DNA from: an uncultured Burkholderiales bacterium
GTDB lineage: Bacteria > Pseudomonadota > Gammaproteobacteria > Burkholderiales > Burkholderiaceae
Direction of reading: 5' to 3'
Assembly (NCBI GenBank): GCA_903845315.1
Contig: CAIMWY010000245.1
Span: 1 to 10,247 of the forward strand
Length of the DNA stretch: 10,247 nt
A program made the translations under genes and the position numbers. This document shows, piece after piece, positions 1 through 7,956 of this stretch. The notes under the pieces were generated by a model. That model ran no database searches. It worked only from the letters and a program-made list of their open reading frames with translations, and had not been told where the DNA came from. Every line of letters starts with the position of its first letter. Within the stretch, counting starts at the first letter, position 1.

Positions 1-1755
1 CTGCGCCAAGACCGCGCACGTGTGCAGTTTGGTGCCATCAGCAAATTTGGTTTGATGGAAATGAGCCGCCAGCGCTTGCGTCCAGCCTTGTCCGAAGGTG
101 CCTCGATTCCTTGCCCACGCTGCGGTGGTTCAGGCCACGTGCGGGACACCGAAAGCTCGGCACTGCAAATCTTGCGCATCATCCAAGAAGAGTCGATGAA
201 GGACAACACCGCCGCGGTGTACGCCCAAGTGCCGGTGGAAGTGGCTTCGTTCTTGTTGAACGAAAAACGCACTGAGATCGCCAAGATCGAACTGCAACAG
301 CGCCTCAACGTTTTGTTGGTGCCCAACAAGTCGCTGGAAACGCCCAACTACAAGTTAGAACGCCTCAAGCACGACGATCCGCGCTTAGACCGCATCGAAC
401 CGAGCTACAAAATGGTGGAAATGGTGGAAGACCCCACCGCCGTGACCCGTCGCTCACAAGAACCTACCAACAAACAAACCCCGGTCATCAAAGGCGTTTT
501 GCCCGATGCACCCGCGCCCGTGGTGGAACCCAAAGCACTCGCAGCCCCCAAAGCTGCGCCTGCCGCAGCCAAAGCCAAGGCACCCGTGCCCGAAGCAGAA
601 AAAGGCTTCTTTGGTTGGATCAAAGGCTTGTTCAGTGGTGGTGACGCGGCACCGGTTGCAGCACCTGCTGAGAAAAAGCCTGGTGAGAAAAAAGACGAAC
701 GTCGCGAAGGTCGTGGCCCACGCGGTGAAGGACGTGGCGAGGGTCGTTCCGAAGGCCGTGGCCGAGGCGGTCGTGGTGGCCGAGGCGGCGACCGTGCAGA
801 ACGCGGCGAAGGCCGTGGTGAACGCACGGAGCGCGGCGAAGGCCGAGGCGAAGCGCGCAATGCCGAGCGGGGCGACGCCCGAACCGGCGAACGTCAAGAG
901 CGCAACGGTGAACGCACTGAAAACCGAAACGAACGTGGGGGTGAGCGCGCAGAACGCGGCGAAGGTCGTGGCCCGCGCCAAGACCGCAACCGTGGTAACC
1001 GCCAAAACACGGAGGATCAAAACAACCGGCCTGCAGACACCCAATCGGGTGGGGACGCCAGTCCAGAAGCGCAAGCCGAAATGCGCGCCAAGGCACGTAC
1101 CGAGCGCATGGCCCGTGAAGAGCGTGGCGAAGACGCTTCTGGAGAGAACAGCCCTCGCACTGAGGGCCGTCGCGAGCGCAGCCCACGCGGTGAAAACCGC
1201 CGTGGTGAGCGTCCCGCCCGTCAAGAAGAGTCAGTCGATGCACAAGGCAACCTGCCACTGAGCGAGCAAGATGCCCAACTGGCGCCGCAAACTCAAACCA
1301 GTGGCGACGACAATGGGGGTGAACGCCAACGCCGCTCACGCGACCGTTATGGCCGTGACCGCCGTGAACGTGGCTCTGAGCGTGGCGATCGTGCACCGCG
1401 TGAGGAAGGCCAAGAACCCCAAGCACAGTCAGCCCATGCCACACCTCGTGACCACGACGAGCGCTCAACGCACGCACACGGTCACACAGCAACTGCGCAC
1501 GCCGCCGCACCGGCAGCGCATGCGCGCAGCAGCATGCCGCGCGTGCAAGCCTTCACCTTGGTGTTGTCTGACTTAGAAGCCATCGCCCAACAAAGCGGTT
1601 TGCAGTGGGTCAACTCGGATGCCGACCGCGTGGCAGCCGTGCAAGCGGCCATCGCGGCCGAACCCAAGCCCGTACACATCCCCCGCGCGAGGCCAGCGCC
1701 GGTGGTGTTGGATGAAGGTCCTCTGGTGTTGGTGGAGACCCGCAAAGACTTGTGA
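1..1755 (+). CDS. rne: Ribonuclease E, C-terminal part (5'-truncated by window edge)
   Basis: RNase E is the endoribonuclease that starts mRNA decay and matures rRNA and tRNA, and it scaffolds the degradosome at the inner membrane. The reading frame is open from base 1, so the start lies outside; 584 residues are visible, ending in TGA at 1753-1755. Counting from the first visible residue, the segment DRARVQFGAISKFGLMEMSR (4-23) belongs to the end of the catalytic core. CPRC (C38, C41) is the zinc-link that joins subunits in the tetramer. The small domain follows to about residue 125. KGFFGWIKGLFSGG (201-214) resembles the amphipathic membrane-binding helix of E. coli RNase E. Residues about 225-480 are Arg/Gly/Glu-rich and presumably disordered, an RNA-binding type of region. 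A His-rich patch (479-507) precedes a conserved-looking tail (512-584) ending GPLVLVETRKDL, a terminus I associate with betaproteobacterial RNase E. Family identification is firm; the roles of the tail segments are inferred. Confidence 0.95.
   Translation: MRQDRARVQFGAISKFGLMEMSRQRLRPALSEGASIPCPRCGGSGHVRDTESSALQILRIIQEESMKDNTAAVYAQVPVEVASFLLNEKRTEIAKIELQQRLNVLLVPNKSLETPNYKLERLKHDDPRLDRIEPSYKMVEMVEDPTAVTRRSQEPTNKQTPVIKGVLPDAPAPVVEPKALAAPKAAPAAAKAKAPVPEAEKGFFGWIKGLFSGGDAAPVAAPAEKKPGEKKDERREGRGPRGEGRGEGRSEGRGRGGRGGRGGDRAERGEGRGERTERGEGRGEARNAERGDARTGERQERNGERTENRNERGGERAERGEGRGPRQDRNRGNRQNTEDQNNRPADTQSGGDASPEAQAEMRAKARTERMAREERGEDASGENSPRTEGRRERSPRGENRRGERPARQEESVDAQGNLPLSEQDAQLAPQTQTSGDDNGGERQRRSRDRYGRDRRERGSERGDRAPREEGQEPQAQSAHATPRDHDERSTHAHGHTATAHAAAPAAHARSSMPRVQAFTLVLSDLEAIAQQSGLQWVNSDADRVAAVQAAIAAEPKPVHIPRARPAPVVLDEGPLVLVETRKDL
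703..975 (+). repeat. Degenerate RGE-rich coding repeats in rne
   Basis: This part of the RNase E tail is built from imperfect copies of units such as ERGEGRGE. At DNA level the core CGCGGCGAAGGCCG occurs at 802-815 and again at 832-845, exactly 30 nt apart, and a near-copy with one change (GGTCG) starts near 955. The units read as one codon pattern in the RNase E frame, so this is a low-complexity coding repeat and not a mobile or structural DNA repeat. Such tracts can change in length by slippage or recombination between strains. Confidence 0.6.
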
Positions 1756-1787
1756 GGTCTTTGTGACAAGCCGCTGAATTAAGCGGC
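1744..1787. terminator. Two short hairpins between convergent rne and hemY
   Basis: Hairpin 1 pairs AAAGAC (1744-1749) with GTCTTT (1757-1762) around a 7-nt loop that contains the rne stop codon. Hairpin 2 pairs GCCGCT (1770-1775) with AGCGGC (1782-1787) around a 6-nt loop that contains the hemY stop codon on the opposite strand. The stems are perfect 6-bp inverted repeats. Neither is followed by a strong T-tract; only a weak TTGT follows hairpin 2 in the hemY direction. They are therefore plausible but weak bidirectional terminators or 3'-end stabilisers for both transcripts. The call is inferred from symmetry and position alone. Confidence 0.45.
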
Positions 1788-3080
1788 GACCACTTCAGCG
1801 GCGCGTCGCCAGTACATCTGGGCACGCGCCGCTTCTTCTTTGTGCTCGGCCAATTGCGCCAAGGTGCGCCAAGCTTGGCGCTGCAACTCGGCATGGGTGA
1901 GTTGCGGCGCAGCCAGCTCCAACATCTGTTGGGCTTTGCCCCACAGTGTGTGGTGCCAGCACACCATCCCGGCCAAATACTGCAACTCCACCCATCGTGG
2001 GTAGGCTTGGCGTGCTCGGTCAATGCTGGCCAACCATTCAGCGTCCGCCGGCATCATGAGCAAGGCTTGCGCCAACAGTTGCACCACACGTTGACGCATC
2101 ATGGGCGTGCAACTGTCGGGTTGCTGCACCATGCGGTTCCACAAAGGCGTGAGCCAATGCATCACGGCCTGCGCTTGACCACTCAAACGCAACATGACGT
2201 GCGCCGCATGCAACACCACTTCAGGCAAGGCTTGCTCGCTAGGCTCCAAGGCGTCCCAAGCGCGCTGCAACTGGGCGCTGTCATGCGCCTGATTCAAACT
2301 AGACAGCGCCAGCTCCCGAATCAAACTTTGCGCAGCGACCTCAGAAAAAGCACCGTGCTTGCTCAGTAAACGTGCCGTGTCCAAGGCCAGGCCATGTTGT
2401 TGGTCCATCCGGGTGGCTTTGAGTCGCATGCGCAAACTCACGGTACGCCGTGCAGTGCCATGCGGCAAGCTGTCTAACCAGACCAAGGCTTGCGTGGCAT
2501 CGCGGTCTCTCAAGGACCACCGCGCAGCACCCAACTTGGCCGCATCAACGGCTTCACTTACCGACTCGCTGGGAAATTGCTCGCCCAGCGCCAGCACAGC
2601 TTGCAGGTGACGTTCGCGCGCATCACGATCGCGCAACGCTTGCGCACTCTCACCCGCAATCAAATGCGCCAAGGCGCGCAATTGCTGGTCGTGGCGCGGG
2701 GCTGAGTCATCGAATGTGCGCGCAGCGGCCAGACGCTCTTGCAAACTCAACACATGCTCTGCCGATTTGACGGCGCGCACATAGCGTCCAGTCATCCATT
2801 GGCTCAAGGCGTCCAGCAAGGCCGCATGCATGGCTCGTTCTTTTTGCTGCAAACGCCAGCGTCTTGCCCGATGCGGCAGGGCCAACAGCGCCGACATGGT
2901 GCGCCAAGCCAGGTGCACCGTGACAAACAGCAGTACCAACACTGCCAAGGCCAGATTCAAAGAGATATCGACTCGGTGAGGGGCCCAAAAAACCGTCACC
3001 GTGCTTTGATTGTCGCCAGCCAACAAGGCAGAGGCCACCGCCACACCAAACAAGGCCACCAACCAAAGTGCGGCCCTCAT
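1779..3080 (-). CDS. hemY: HemY, inner-membrane TPR protein of heme biosynthesis
   Basis: The 433-residue protein matches the proteobacterial HemY family (E. coli HemY is about 400 residues). Two N-terminal hydrophobic segments (about 4-22 and 41-59) flank a short polar stretch and should form a membrane hairpin. The rest is helical and TPR-like, as in the repeat pair around RWVELQYLAGMVCW and QAWRTLAQLAEHKEEAARAQ near the C-terminus. It is not the unrelated Bacillus protoporphyrinogen oxidase that shares the name. Its biochemical role is poorly defined; the family is tied to heme synthesis mainly by its operon position. The ATG at 3080 lies one base after the hemX stop (TGAaATG), so translation is probably coupled; no strong Shine-Dalgarno is visible. 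It is the last gene of hemCDXY and converges with rne. Confidence 0.93.
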   Translation of the reverse strand: MRAALWLVALFGVAVASALLAGDNQSTVTVFWAPHRVDISLNLALAVLVLLFVTVHLAWRTMSALLALPHRARRWRLQQKERAMHAALLDALSQWMTGRYVRAVKSAEHVLSLQERLAAARTFDDSAPRHDQQLRALAHLIAGESAQALRDRDARERHLQAVLALGEQFPSESVSEAVDAAKLGAARWSLRDRDATQALVWLDSLPHGTARRTVSLRMRLKATRMDQQHGLALDTARLLSKHGAFSEVAAQSLIRELALSSLNQAHDSAQLQRAWDALEPSEQALPEVVLHAAHVMLRLSGQAQAVMHWLTPLWNRMVQQPDSCTPMMRQRVVQLLAQALLMMPADAEWLASIDRARQAYPRWVELQYLAGMVCWHHTLWGKAQQMLELAAPQLTHAELQRQAWRTLAQLAEHKEEAARAQMYWRRAAEVVAA

Positions 3081-3081
3081 T

Positions 3082-4164
3082 TCAACGCCCCGCTGCCGCT
3101 GTGGTCAACGCCGCCAAGGTGTCATCCACCCGGGGCAACTCGGTTTGTTTGGACTGTGCCAACACCTCGCGCGCGAGCAGCAAGGTGTTTTGCCCTTGCC
3201 GACTTTGGGTGTCGAAGTACTGGGTCAAATCACGAATGACCCCATTCAAATCTGAACGCACCACCTCGAAATGACGCGCCAGCAAGCCTAGGCGTGCATT
3301 GAGAATGCGCAGCTTGAGGTTTTCGCGCACAAAGTAACTTTGGTCTGGCGCCAACAAACTGGCCTCAGGATGATCAATGCGGCTCACGCGCACCAAGCCG
3401 CGCACGTCACGCCACACATGGCCCAAGGTCTGCTCCCACCAACTCGCGCTGATGGCGCGCGCCCAACTGCTCTCAGGCAGCGCAGGTGCGGGCTTGGGGG
3501 TGTTGACAGCGCCCACCGCATTGAGCAAAGGCAATTGATCGACCGCATTGACCAAGTCATCGAGCTTGATCAGCAGGCTGGGGGTATCGGTCACCGCGGT
3601 GGATTTGATGCGCTCAATGTCACGCGAGATCGCCCTGAGCACCGGCGCCAAGCGGGGTTGTGCCACCTTGGTCAGTCGTTGCTCGGCCGACTTAAGCGCC
3701 GCCAACAAGGGCTGCACACTGCCGGTGAGCTGCGACTGCTGTTGCGCCAACCGCACAGCCGACTCGATGTCGACCACCAAGTTTTCATCGCGCGAGCGCG
3801 ACAGGCTTTGCATCAGCTCTTCGAGTTGGCTGCGTTGCAGTGACACCTCGCTCAGTTTGGCGTCGGTCACTGCCAAGCGGGCTGCGGTTTCGCGGGCCAG
3901 CTCTTCGGCTTGCTTGGCGCTCACGCGCGCTTGCACGGCTTGGCTGCCCGTGTCGGCACTTTGCCTGGCCAGTTGCTCTTGGATGCTCGACAACTTGAAC
4001 CACATCGCCACCACACCGACGGCGCCCACCACGGCCAGCATCGCCACACTGCGCGTCCACCATACCGAAGAAACCAGCGGTTTCACTCGCGGCAGGTGTG
4101 CTGCGCTTGTGGACGCACGCTCAGGGGCAGGGTTCAGGGGTGTTTCGACATGCTCAGGCTTCAT
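3082..4164 (-). CDS. hemX: HemX, membrane-anchored uroporphyrinogen-III C-methyltransferase-like protein
   Basis: The 360-residue protein belongs to the HemX family (PF04375). A cytoplasmic Pro/Ala/Thr-containing tail (1-35) leads into one transmembrane segment (about 38-57, AMLAVVGAVGVVAMWF). A heptad-like coiled coil follows (about 58-125), then the globular part with the family hallmark YFVRENLKLRILNARLGLLA (277-296). Databases often name this family uroporphyrin-III C-methyltransferase, but no SAM-binding methyltransferase motifs (GxGxGD type) are visible, so catalysis is doubtful. A scaffold or regulatory role in the hem cluster is an inference. The ATG overlaps the hemD stop in an ATGA junction (4161-4164), and the stop lies one base before the hemY ATG, so it sits in a translationally coupled chain. 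Confidence 0.92.
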   Translation of the reverse strand: MKPEHVETPLNPAPERASTSAAHLPRVKPLVSSVWWTRSVAMLAVVGAVGVVAMWFKLSSIQEQLARQSADTGSQAVQARVSAKQAEELARETAARLAVTDAKLSEVSLQRSQLEELMQSLSRSRDENLVVDIESAVRLAQQQSQLTGSVQPLLAALKSAEQRLTKVAQPRLAPVLRAISRDIERIKSTAVTDTPSLLIKLDDLVNAVDQLPLLNAVGAVNTPKPAPALPESSWARAISASWWEQTLGHVWRDVRGLVRVSRIDHPEASLLAPDQSYFVRENLKLRILNARLGLLARHFEVVRSDLNGVIRDLTQYFDTQSRQGQNTLLLAREVLAQSKQTELPRVDDTLAALTTAAAGR

Positions 4165-4958
4165 GCCAAGGATTCTAATGAGGCCATCACATCGGCCAGC
4201 ACAGGCCGTGTGAGGCGTATTTCAGCAAATCCCAGGCCTTGCACCGACTGTGCGATGCGTGCGTGGGTGGCGATGCAGCGTGCCCGCGACCAGTCTTGCT
4301 GCGGCAAGCTGTGGCTCAAATTGGCCACAGCTTGCGAGCTGCTCATCAACCACACGCTGCCGTCACTTGCGGCAAGTGCCGCCTGCGCGCGCTGTGCATC
4401 CGTCCATGCGGGCGCTTGGCGCTGGTAAACCACCACAAAGTGCACAGGCACTTGGGCCGCATGCAGCTGCTGCGACAACCAATCGCGCCCCACACCGGTG
4501 TGATCCGCGTCAAGGTGTTGGGCGGTGTGGCTGTCCTGCGTGCCTCGCACGATCAGCACCGCCAACTCTGGTTTCACCCACGCCTTCACCCCCTGCCACA
4601 AAGCTTCGGAGTCGAACTGACCGGCATCGTCGTGCGGGCTGTCGATCAGGCTTGGCGGCACCCCCGCTTGCAGCAGTGCCTTGCGCGTCCCAGGCCCCGT
4701 GGCCCAACAACGTGTGCGGTGCTCGGACACCTGGACCACTTGAGGCTGACGTGCAAAAAAGAAACGCACAGCTTGGGCGCTGACAAACATCACCGCTTGC
4801 CACTGCGGCCATTGGGCCCAGGCCTGGTCTAAGGCAGCGCTGTCGGTCACGGGTGAAATGTCGATCAAGGGCAGGCTCAGGACTGGGTAACCAGCGGTCT
4901 CTAGGGCGGCAACCCAGCTCGCGGCATCGCTGGCTGGACGGGTGACCACGACACGCAT
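4161..4958 (-). CDS. hemD: Uroporphyrinogen-III synthase
   Basis: HemD cyclises hydroxymethylbilane with inversion of ring D to give uroporphyrinogen III, the precursor of heme, siroheme and cobalamin. The 265-residue product shows the divergent family's usual landmarks in order: VVVTRP (3-8), MFVSAQAV (57-64), WATGPGTRKAL (85-95), VLIVRG (134-139), GRDWLSQQL (157-165), VVYQR (176-180), LMSSSQAV (204-211) and IATHARIAQSVQGLGF (229-244). The loop between VLIVRG and GRDWL is longish (about 17 residues). I chose ATG at 4958 because AGGGGG lies 8 nt upstream and MRVVVTRP is the normal N-terminus. A GTG 9 nt earlier (4967) would overlap that ribosome-binding site. It starts 17 nt after the hemC stop and overlaps hemX by 4 nt. 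Confidence 0.95.
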   Translation of the reverse strand: MRVVVTRPASDAASWVAALETAGYPVLSLPLIDISPVTDSAALDQAWAQWPQWQAVMFVSAQAVRFFFARQPQVVQVSEHRTRCWATGPGTRKALLQAGVPPSLIDSPHDDAGQFDSEALWQGVKAWVKPELAVLIVRGTQDSHTAQHLDADHTGVGRDWLSQQLHAAQVPVHFVVVYQRQAPAWTDAQRAQAALAASDGSVWLMSSSQAVANLSHSLPQQDWSRARCIATHARIAQSVQGLGFAEIRLTRPVLADVMASLESLA

Positions 4959-4966
4959 CGCGTTCA

Positions 4967-4972
4967 CCCCCT
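4967..4972 (-). promoter_or_regulatory. hemD ribosome-binding site (decides the start)
   Basis: On the minus strand the hemC stop TAG is followed by GCCAGGGGGTGAACGCGATG. The AGGGGG run is the only purine-rich match to anti-Shine-Dalgarno in the gap. It sits 8 nt from ATG (4958) but directly abuts the GTG at 4967, which argues for the ATG start. Confidence 0.6.
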
Positions 4973-4975
4973 GGC

Positions 4976-5914
4976 CTAAGCCGCGCCTTGGGCCTGCAAC
5001 TGGGCGGCCACCGACTCACCCAAGGTCCGCGCGCGCGTCTGTGCATGCGGGTCAGCGCTGTGCAGCACCAGTTCGGCCTCAGCGCGCAACAACACAGGTG
5101 CGCCTGTCGGGTCACCCCAAGCCGCTTGCAAATGCAGCACGCCTTCGTGCCATGTGGCGTGTGCGGCCAAGGGCATCGAACAGCTGCCGCCCATGGTGCG
5201 GCTGACCGCACGCTCTGCCGTCACCGCCAACCAAGTGGGGGTGTCGGCCAGGGGTGCCAGCGCTTGGGCGACCTCGGGGCTGGCGCTGCGCACCTCAATC
5301 CCTAGCGCGCCTTGGCCGGCGGCAGGCAGCATCTCGGCGGTGTCAAAGATGTGGCGAATGCGGGCTTGAAGCCCTAGGCGCTTCAAGCCCGCAGCGGCCA
5401 ACACAATGCCGTCGTACTGGCCTTCGTCCAACTTGCGCAAACGGGTATCCAAGTTGCCACGCAGCGGCTCGATCTTCAAGTCGGGACGCAAAGCGCGCAG
5501 CAAGACCGTGCGGCGCAGGCTCGACGTTCCGACCACCGCACCTTGCGGCAAGTCCTTGAGATGCGCATAGGTGGACGACACCCACGCATCGCGCGGGTCT
5601 TCACGCGCCATCACGCAGGCCAAGTCAAATCCTTGCGGCAAATCCATCGGTACGTCTTTGAGCGAATGCACAGCCAAGTTGGCGCGGCCTTCTTCCAAAG
5701 CCACCTCAAGTTCTTTGACAAACAGGCCTTTGCCACCGACTTTGCTCAAGGATCGGTCCAAAATTTGGTCGCCCTGCGTGGTCATGCCTAACAAGCTCAC
5801 ACGGTGCCCCAGTTGCTCAAGCAAGGCCTTGACATGGTGGGCCTGCCACATGGCCAAGCGACTTTCGCGGGTGGCAATGGTCAAAGAGGGCTTGGAAGTG
5901 GGTGCGCTGGACAA
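4976..5914 (-). CDS. hemC: Hydroxymethylbilane synthase (porphobilinogen deaminase)
   Basis: HemC joins four porphobilinogens into the linear tetrapyrrole hydroxymethylbilane in the cytosol. Read from the TTG at 5914 the protein has 312 residues, the normal length. It shows [13 protein letters not shown] (13-25), [20 protein letters not shown] (45-64), HSLKDVPM (83-90) with the catalytic Asp87, GTSSLRR (129-135), [14 protein letters not shown] (152-165), [14 protein letters not shown] (196-209) and GGSC with Cys245 carrying the dipyrromethane cofactor. The open frame continues upstream to 6280 across argH but lacks family sequence there. No ATG lies near the true N-terminus. TTG at 5914 is preferred because a promoter-like sequence lies just upstream; TTG at 5884 (giving MTIATRES) and GTG at 5992 are alternatives. 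It is first in hemCDXY and divergent from argH. Confidence 0.95.
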   Translation of the reverse strand: MSSAPTSKPSLTIATRESRLAMWQAHHVKALLEQLGHRVSLLGMTTQGDQILDRSLSKVGGKGLFVKELEVALEEGRANLAVHSLKDVPMDLPQGFDLACVMAREDPRDAWVSSTYAHLKDLPQGAVVGTSSLRRTVLLRALRPDLKIEPLRGNLDTRLRKLDEGQYDGIVLAAAGLKRLGLQARIRHIFDTAEMLPAAGQGALGIEVRSASPEVAQALAPLADTPTWLAVTAERAVSRTMGGSCSMPLAAHATWHEGVLHLQAAWGDPTGAPVLLRAEAELVLHSADPHAQTRARTLGESVAAQLQAQGAA

Positions 5915-5937
5915 GGCTGTGAACTCGCTGTGAGGTG

Positions 5938-5966
5938 AAAGTAGGCAAATGGTGAGGGTCTGACAA
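5938..5966 (-). promoter_or_regulatory. Candidate sigma70 promoter for hemCDXY
   Basis: On the minus strand TTGTCA (plus 5961-5966) is followed after exactly 17 nt by TACTTT (plus 5938-5943). TTGTCA differs from the -35 consensus by one base, and TACTTT keeps the three most conserved -10 positions (T1, A2, T6). Transcription would start near 5931, leaving a leader of about 17 nt before the TTG codon at 5914. This supports 5914 over the longer GTG start, which would lie upstream of the promoter. Confidence 0.5.
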
Positions 5967-5995
5967 ATGGTAGCAGGCAGCCCATGCAACACAGA

Positions 5996-6026
5996 TTGCG
6001 CTGGCGCAACGGCGCACCGATAAAAT
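5996..6026 (+). promoter_or_regulatory. Candidate promoter for argH operon, near-leaderless
   Basis: TAAAAT (6021-6026) is a one-mismatch -10 box. TTGCGC (5996-6001) is a moderate -35 at a 19-nt spacing, slightly long. A start site about 7 nt after the -10 falls near 6033, only one or two bases before the argH ATG at 6035. No Shine-Dalgarno-like purine run lies between the -10 and the ATG (CGCCCACT). Together these suggest a leaderless or almost leaderless argH mRNA. Confidence 0.5.
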
Positions 6027-6034
6027 CGCCCACT

Positions 6035-7489
6035 ATGTCTAAAAATCAACTCGATACAAAGTCCCAGGCCTGGTCGGCGCTGTTTTCCGAACCCATGAGC
6101 GAGTTGGTCAAGCGCTACACCGCCAGCGTGTTCTTTGACAAGCGCCTGTGGCAAGCCGACATCACCGCCAGCTTGGCCCACGCCGAGATGCTGGCCCACC
6201 AACACATCATCGGCCAACAAGACTTCGCGGACATCCAGCGTGGCATGGCCTTGATCTGGACCGAGATCGAGACCAACCAATTCGAGTGGAAGCTCGACCT
6301 AGAAGACGTGCACCTCAACATCGAAGCGCGCCTGACCCAGCTGGTGGGCGATGCAGGCAAGCGACTGCACACCGGGCGCAGTCGCAACGACCAAGTGGCC
6401 ACCGACGTGCGTGTGTGGTTGCGCGGCGAAACTGACTTGATCATTGACTTGCTCAACGAGCTGCAAAAGTCACTGGTCGCCGTGGCCGAGAAAAACGTCG
6501 AGGTCATCATGCCCGGATTCACCCATTTGCAAGTGGCCCAACCGGTGAGCTTTGCCCACCACCTGCTGGCCTATGTGGAAATGTTTGCGCGCGACGCCGA
6601 ACGCTTGACGGATGTGCGCCGTCGCACCAACCGCTTGCCACTGGGCAGCGCAGCCTTAGCCGGTACCACCTACCCCTTGGACCGTGAACGCGTGGCGACA
6701 AGCTTGCGCATGGTCGATGACCAAGGCCAGCCCCAAGTCTGCCAAAACAGCCTAGACGGCGTCAGCGACCGTGACTTTGCCATCGAGTTCACCGCCGCCG
6801 CCGCGCTGTGCATGGTGCACATCAGCCGCCTGAGCGAAGAGCTGATTTTGTGGATGAGCCAAAACTTTGGTTTCATCCAAATCGCTGACCGCTTCACCAC
6901 CGGCAGCTCCATCATGCCGCAGAAAAAAAACCCCGACGTGCCCGAGCTCGCGCGCGGCAAAACCGGTCGCGTGGTGGGCCACTTGATGGGCTTGATCACC
7001 CTGATGAAAGGCCAGCCCTTGGCCTACAACAAAGACAACCAAGAAGACAAAGAGCCTTTGTTTGACACGGTCGATACCCTCAAAGACACGCTGCGCATCT
7101 TCAGCGAGATGGTGGGCGGGCAATTGAACACGGCCACCGGCCAAAAGGAAGGCGGCATCAAAGTCAACCCCCAAGCCATGGAGGCCGCGGTCAAAAAAGG
7201 CTACGCCACCGCCACCGACTTGGCAGACTATCTTGTGAAGAAAGGTCTGCCCTTCCGTGATGCCCACGAAATCGTGGCCCATGCGGTCAAGGCTGCCACC
7301 AGCCACAACTGCGACCTGTCAGAACTCCCGTTGACTGTGCTGCAAGGCTTTCATGCCTCCATCGACAAAAACGTCTACGACTGCTTGAGCCTTCAAGGCT
7401 CGCTCAACGCGCGCAACACCTTGGGCGGCACCGCCCCCGCGCAAGTGCGGGCGCAAATTGCGCGGCATGTGCAACGACTGGCTGGATGA
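6035..7489 (+). CDS. argH: Argininosuccinate lyase
   Basis: ArgH splits argininosuccinate into arginine and fumarate, the last step of arginine synthesis, and acts as a cytosolic homotetramer of the fumarase/aspartase superfamily. The 484-residue protein is slightly longer than the roughly 460-residue norm. Visible family motifs are SRNDQ in [13 protein letters not shown] (112-124), [10 protein letters not shown] (161-170) with His164 as the probable catalytic residue, [11 protein letters not shown] (201-211), and the superfamily signature [12 protein letters not shown] (290-301) on the flexible catalytic loop. ATG 6035 is chosen because [17 protein letters not shown] reads as the family N-terminus; the frame continues 51 nt upstream to 5984 but would then run through the putative promoter. 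Its stop overlaps the next ATG (ATGA, 7486-7489). Confidence 0.97.
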   Translation: MSKNQLDTKSQAWSALFSEPMSELVKRYTASVFFDKRLWQADITASLAHAEMLAHQHIIGQQDFADIQRGMALIWTEIETNQFEWKLDLEDVHLNIEARLTQLVGDAGKRLHTGRSRNDQVATDVRVWLRGETDLIIDLLNELQKSLVAVAEKNVEVIMPGFTHLQVAQPVSFAHHLLAYVEMFARDAERLTDVRRRTNRLPLGSAALAGTTYPLDRERVATSLRMVDDQGQPQVCQNSLDGVSDRDFAIEFTAAAALCMVHISRLSEELILWMSQNFGFIQIADRFTTGSSIMPQKKNPDVPELARGKTGRVVGHLMGLITLMKGQPLAYNKDNQEDKEPLFDTVDTLKDTLRIFSEMVGGQLNTATGQKEGGIKVNPQAMEAAVKKGYATATDLADYLVKKGLPFRDAHEIVAHAVKAATSHNCDLSELPLTVLQGFHASIDKNVYDCLSLQGSLNARNTLGGTAPAQVRAQIARHVQRLAG

Positions 7490-7956
7490 GCCAAGCCCCA
7501 CACCCGGCACACGCCCTGCGTGCCATTGCGCTGTTTGAGGCTTTCAAAGGTTTGGTCGCACTGGCGGCCCTGCTGGGGGCGATCGACTTGATGCACCAAG
7601 ACGCCGTGGCAGTGGCCATGAGTCTGATTGGTCGCTTTGGCCTTGACCCCGAGGCGCACTATCCCTCGATGCTGCTGCACTATGCCAACTTGTTGCCCGA
7701 GGCCAATATGCGCTCGCTCGTTCTGCTGGCCTCGGCTTACATCGCCCTGCGCTGGGTTGAGGCATTCGGACTGTGGCTGGGCCAAACATGGGGCGAGTAT
7801 TTGGGGGCGCTCTCGGGTGGCATCTACGTACCGTTTGAGTTGCAGCATTTCTGGCATGCCCCCTCTCTCGCTACAGCGGTGGTGATTGCCATCAACCTCG
7901 CCATCGTGGCTTATCTGTGCCACCATTTGTGGCAGCGTCGTACAACAGCCCTATGA
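7486..7956 (+). CDS. DUF2127 family inner-membrane protein
   Basis: This 156-residue hydrophobic protein resembles the DUF2127 family (PF09900), small multi-pass membrane proteins of unknown function. [20 protein letters not shown] (11-30) gives the first membrane segment with the typical Arg...Glu...Lys pattern. A second lies at about 76-98 ([20 protein letters not shown]) and a third at about 128-146. The stretch [20 protein letters not shown] (102-121) carries the family-like Gly/Pro/Glu pattern and may form a re-entrant or fourth segment. The start codon overlaps the argH stop and the stop overlaps the pfkB start (both 4-nt ATGA), so it should be translated with both neighbours. No function is assigned; the operon position alone does not reveal one. 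Confidence 0.82.
   Translation: MSQAPHPAHALRAIALFEAFKGLVALAALLGAIDLMHQDAVAVAMSLIGRFGLDPEAHYPSMLLHYANLLPEANMRSLVLLASAYIALRWVEAFGLWLGQTWGEYLGALSGGIYVPFELQHFWHAPSLATAVVIAINLAIVAYLCHHLWQRRTTAL

Noticed and set aside
405..1510. Long open frames on the minus strand (405-860, 454-1224, 632-1510) and in another plus frame (506-1261) across the RNase E tail.
   Set aside because: They mirror the Arg/Gly/Glu codon repeats of rne. Their translations are low-complexity Arg/Pro, Ala/Thr or His/Arg runs with no recognisable domain, and the rne frame is clearly the coding one.
5984..6034. Upstream start for argH at 5984 giving 501 residues.
   Set aside because: The added [10 protein letters not shown]... 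is not family-like and spans the candidate promoter; [13 protein letters not shown] at 6035 is the natural N-terminus.
5915..6280. N-terminal extension of hemC to 434 residues.
   Set aside because: It would run antisense through the argH N-terminus. The extra residues match no HemC sequence, while reading from 5914 gives the normal 312-residue length.
7917..7952. GTG start for pfkB at 7917.
   Set aside because: It adds 12 unrelated residues inside the DUF2127 gene, whereas the ATG at 7953 gives an ATGA overlap and the E. coli-like N-terminus.
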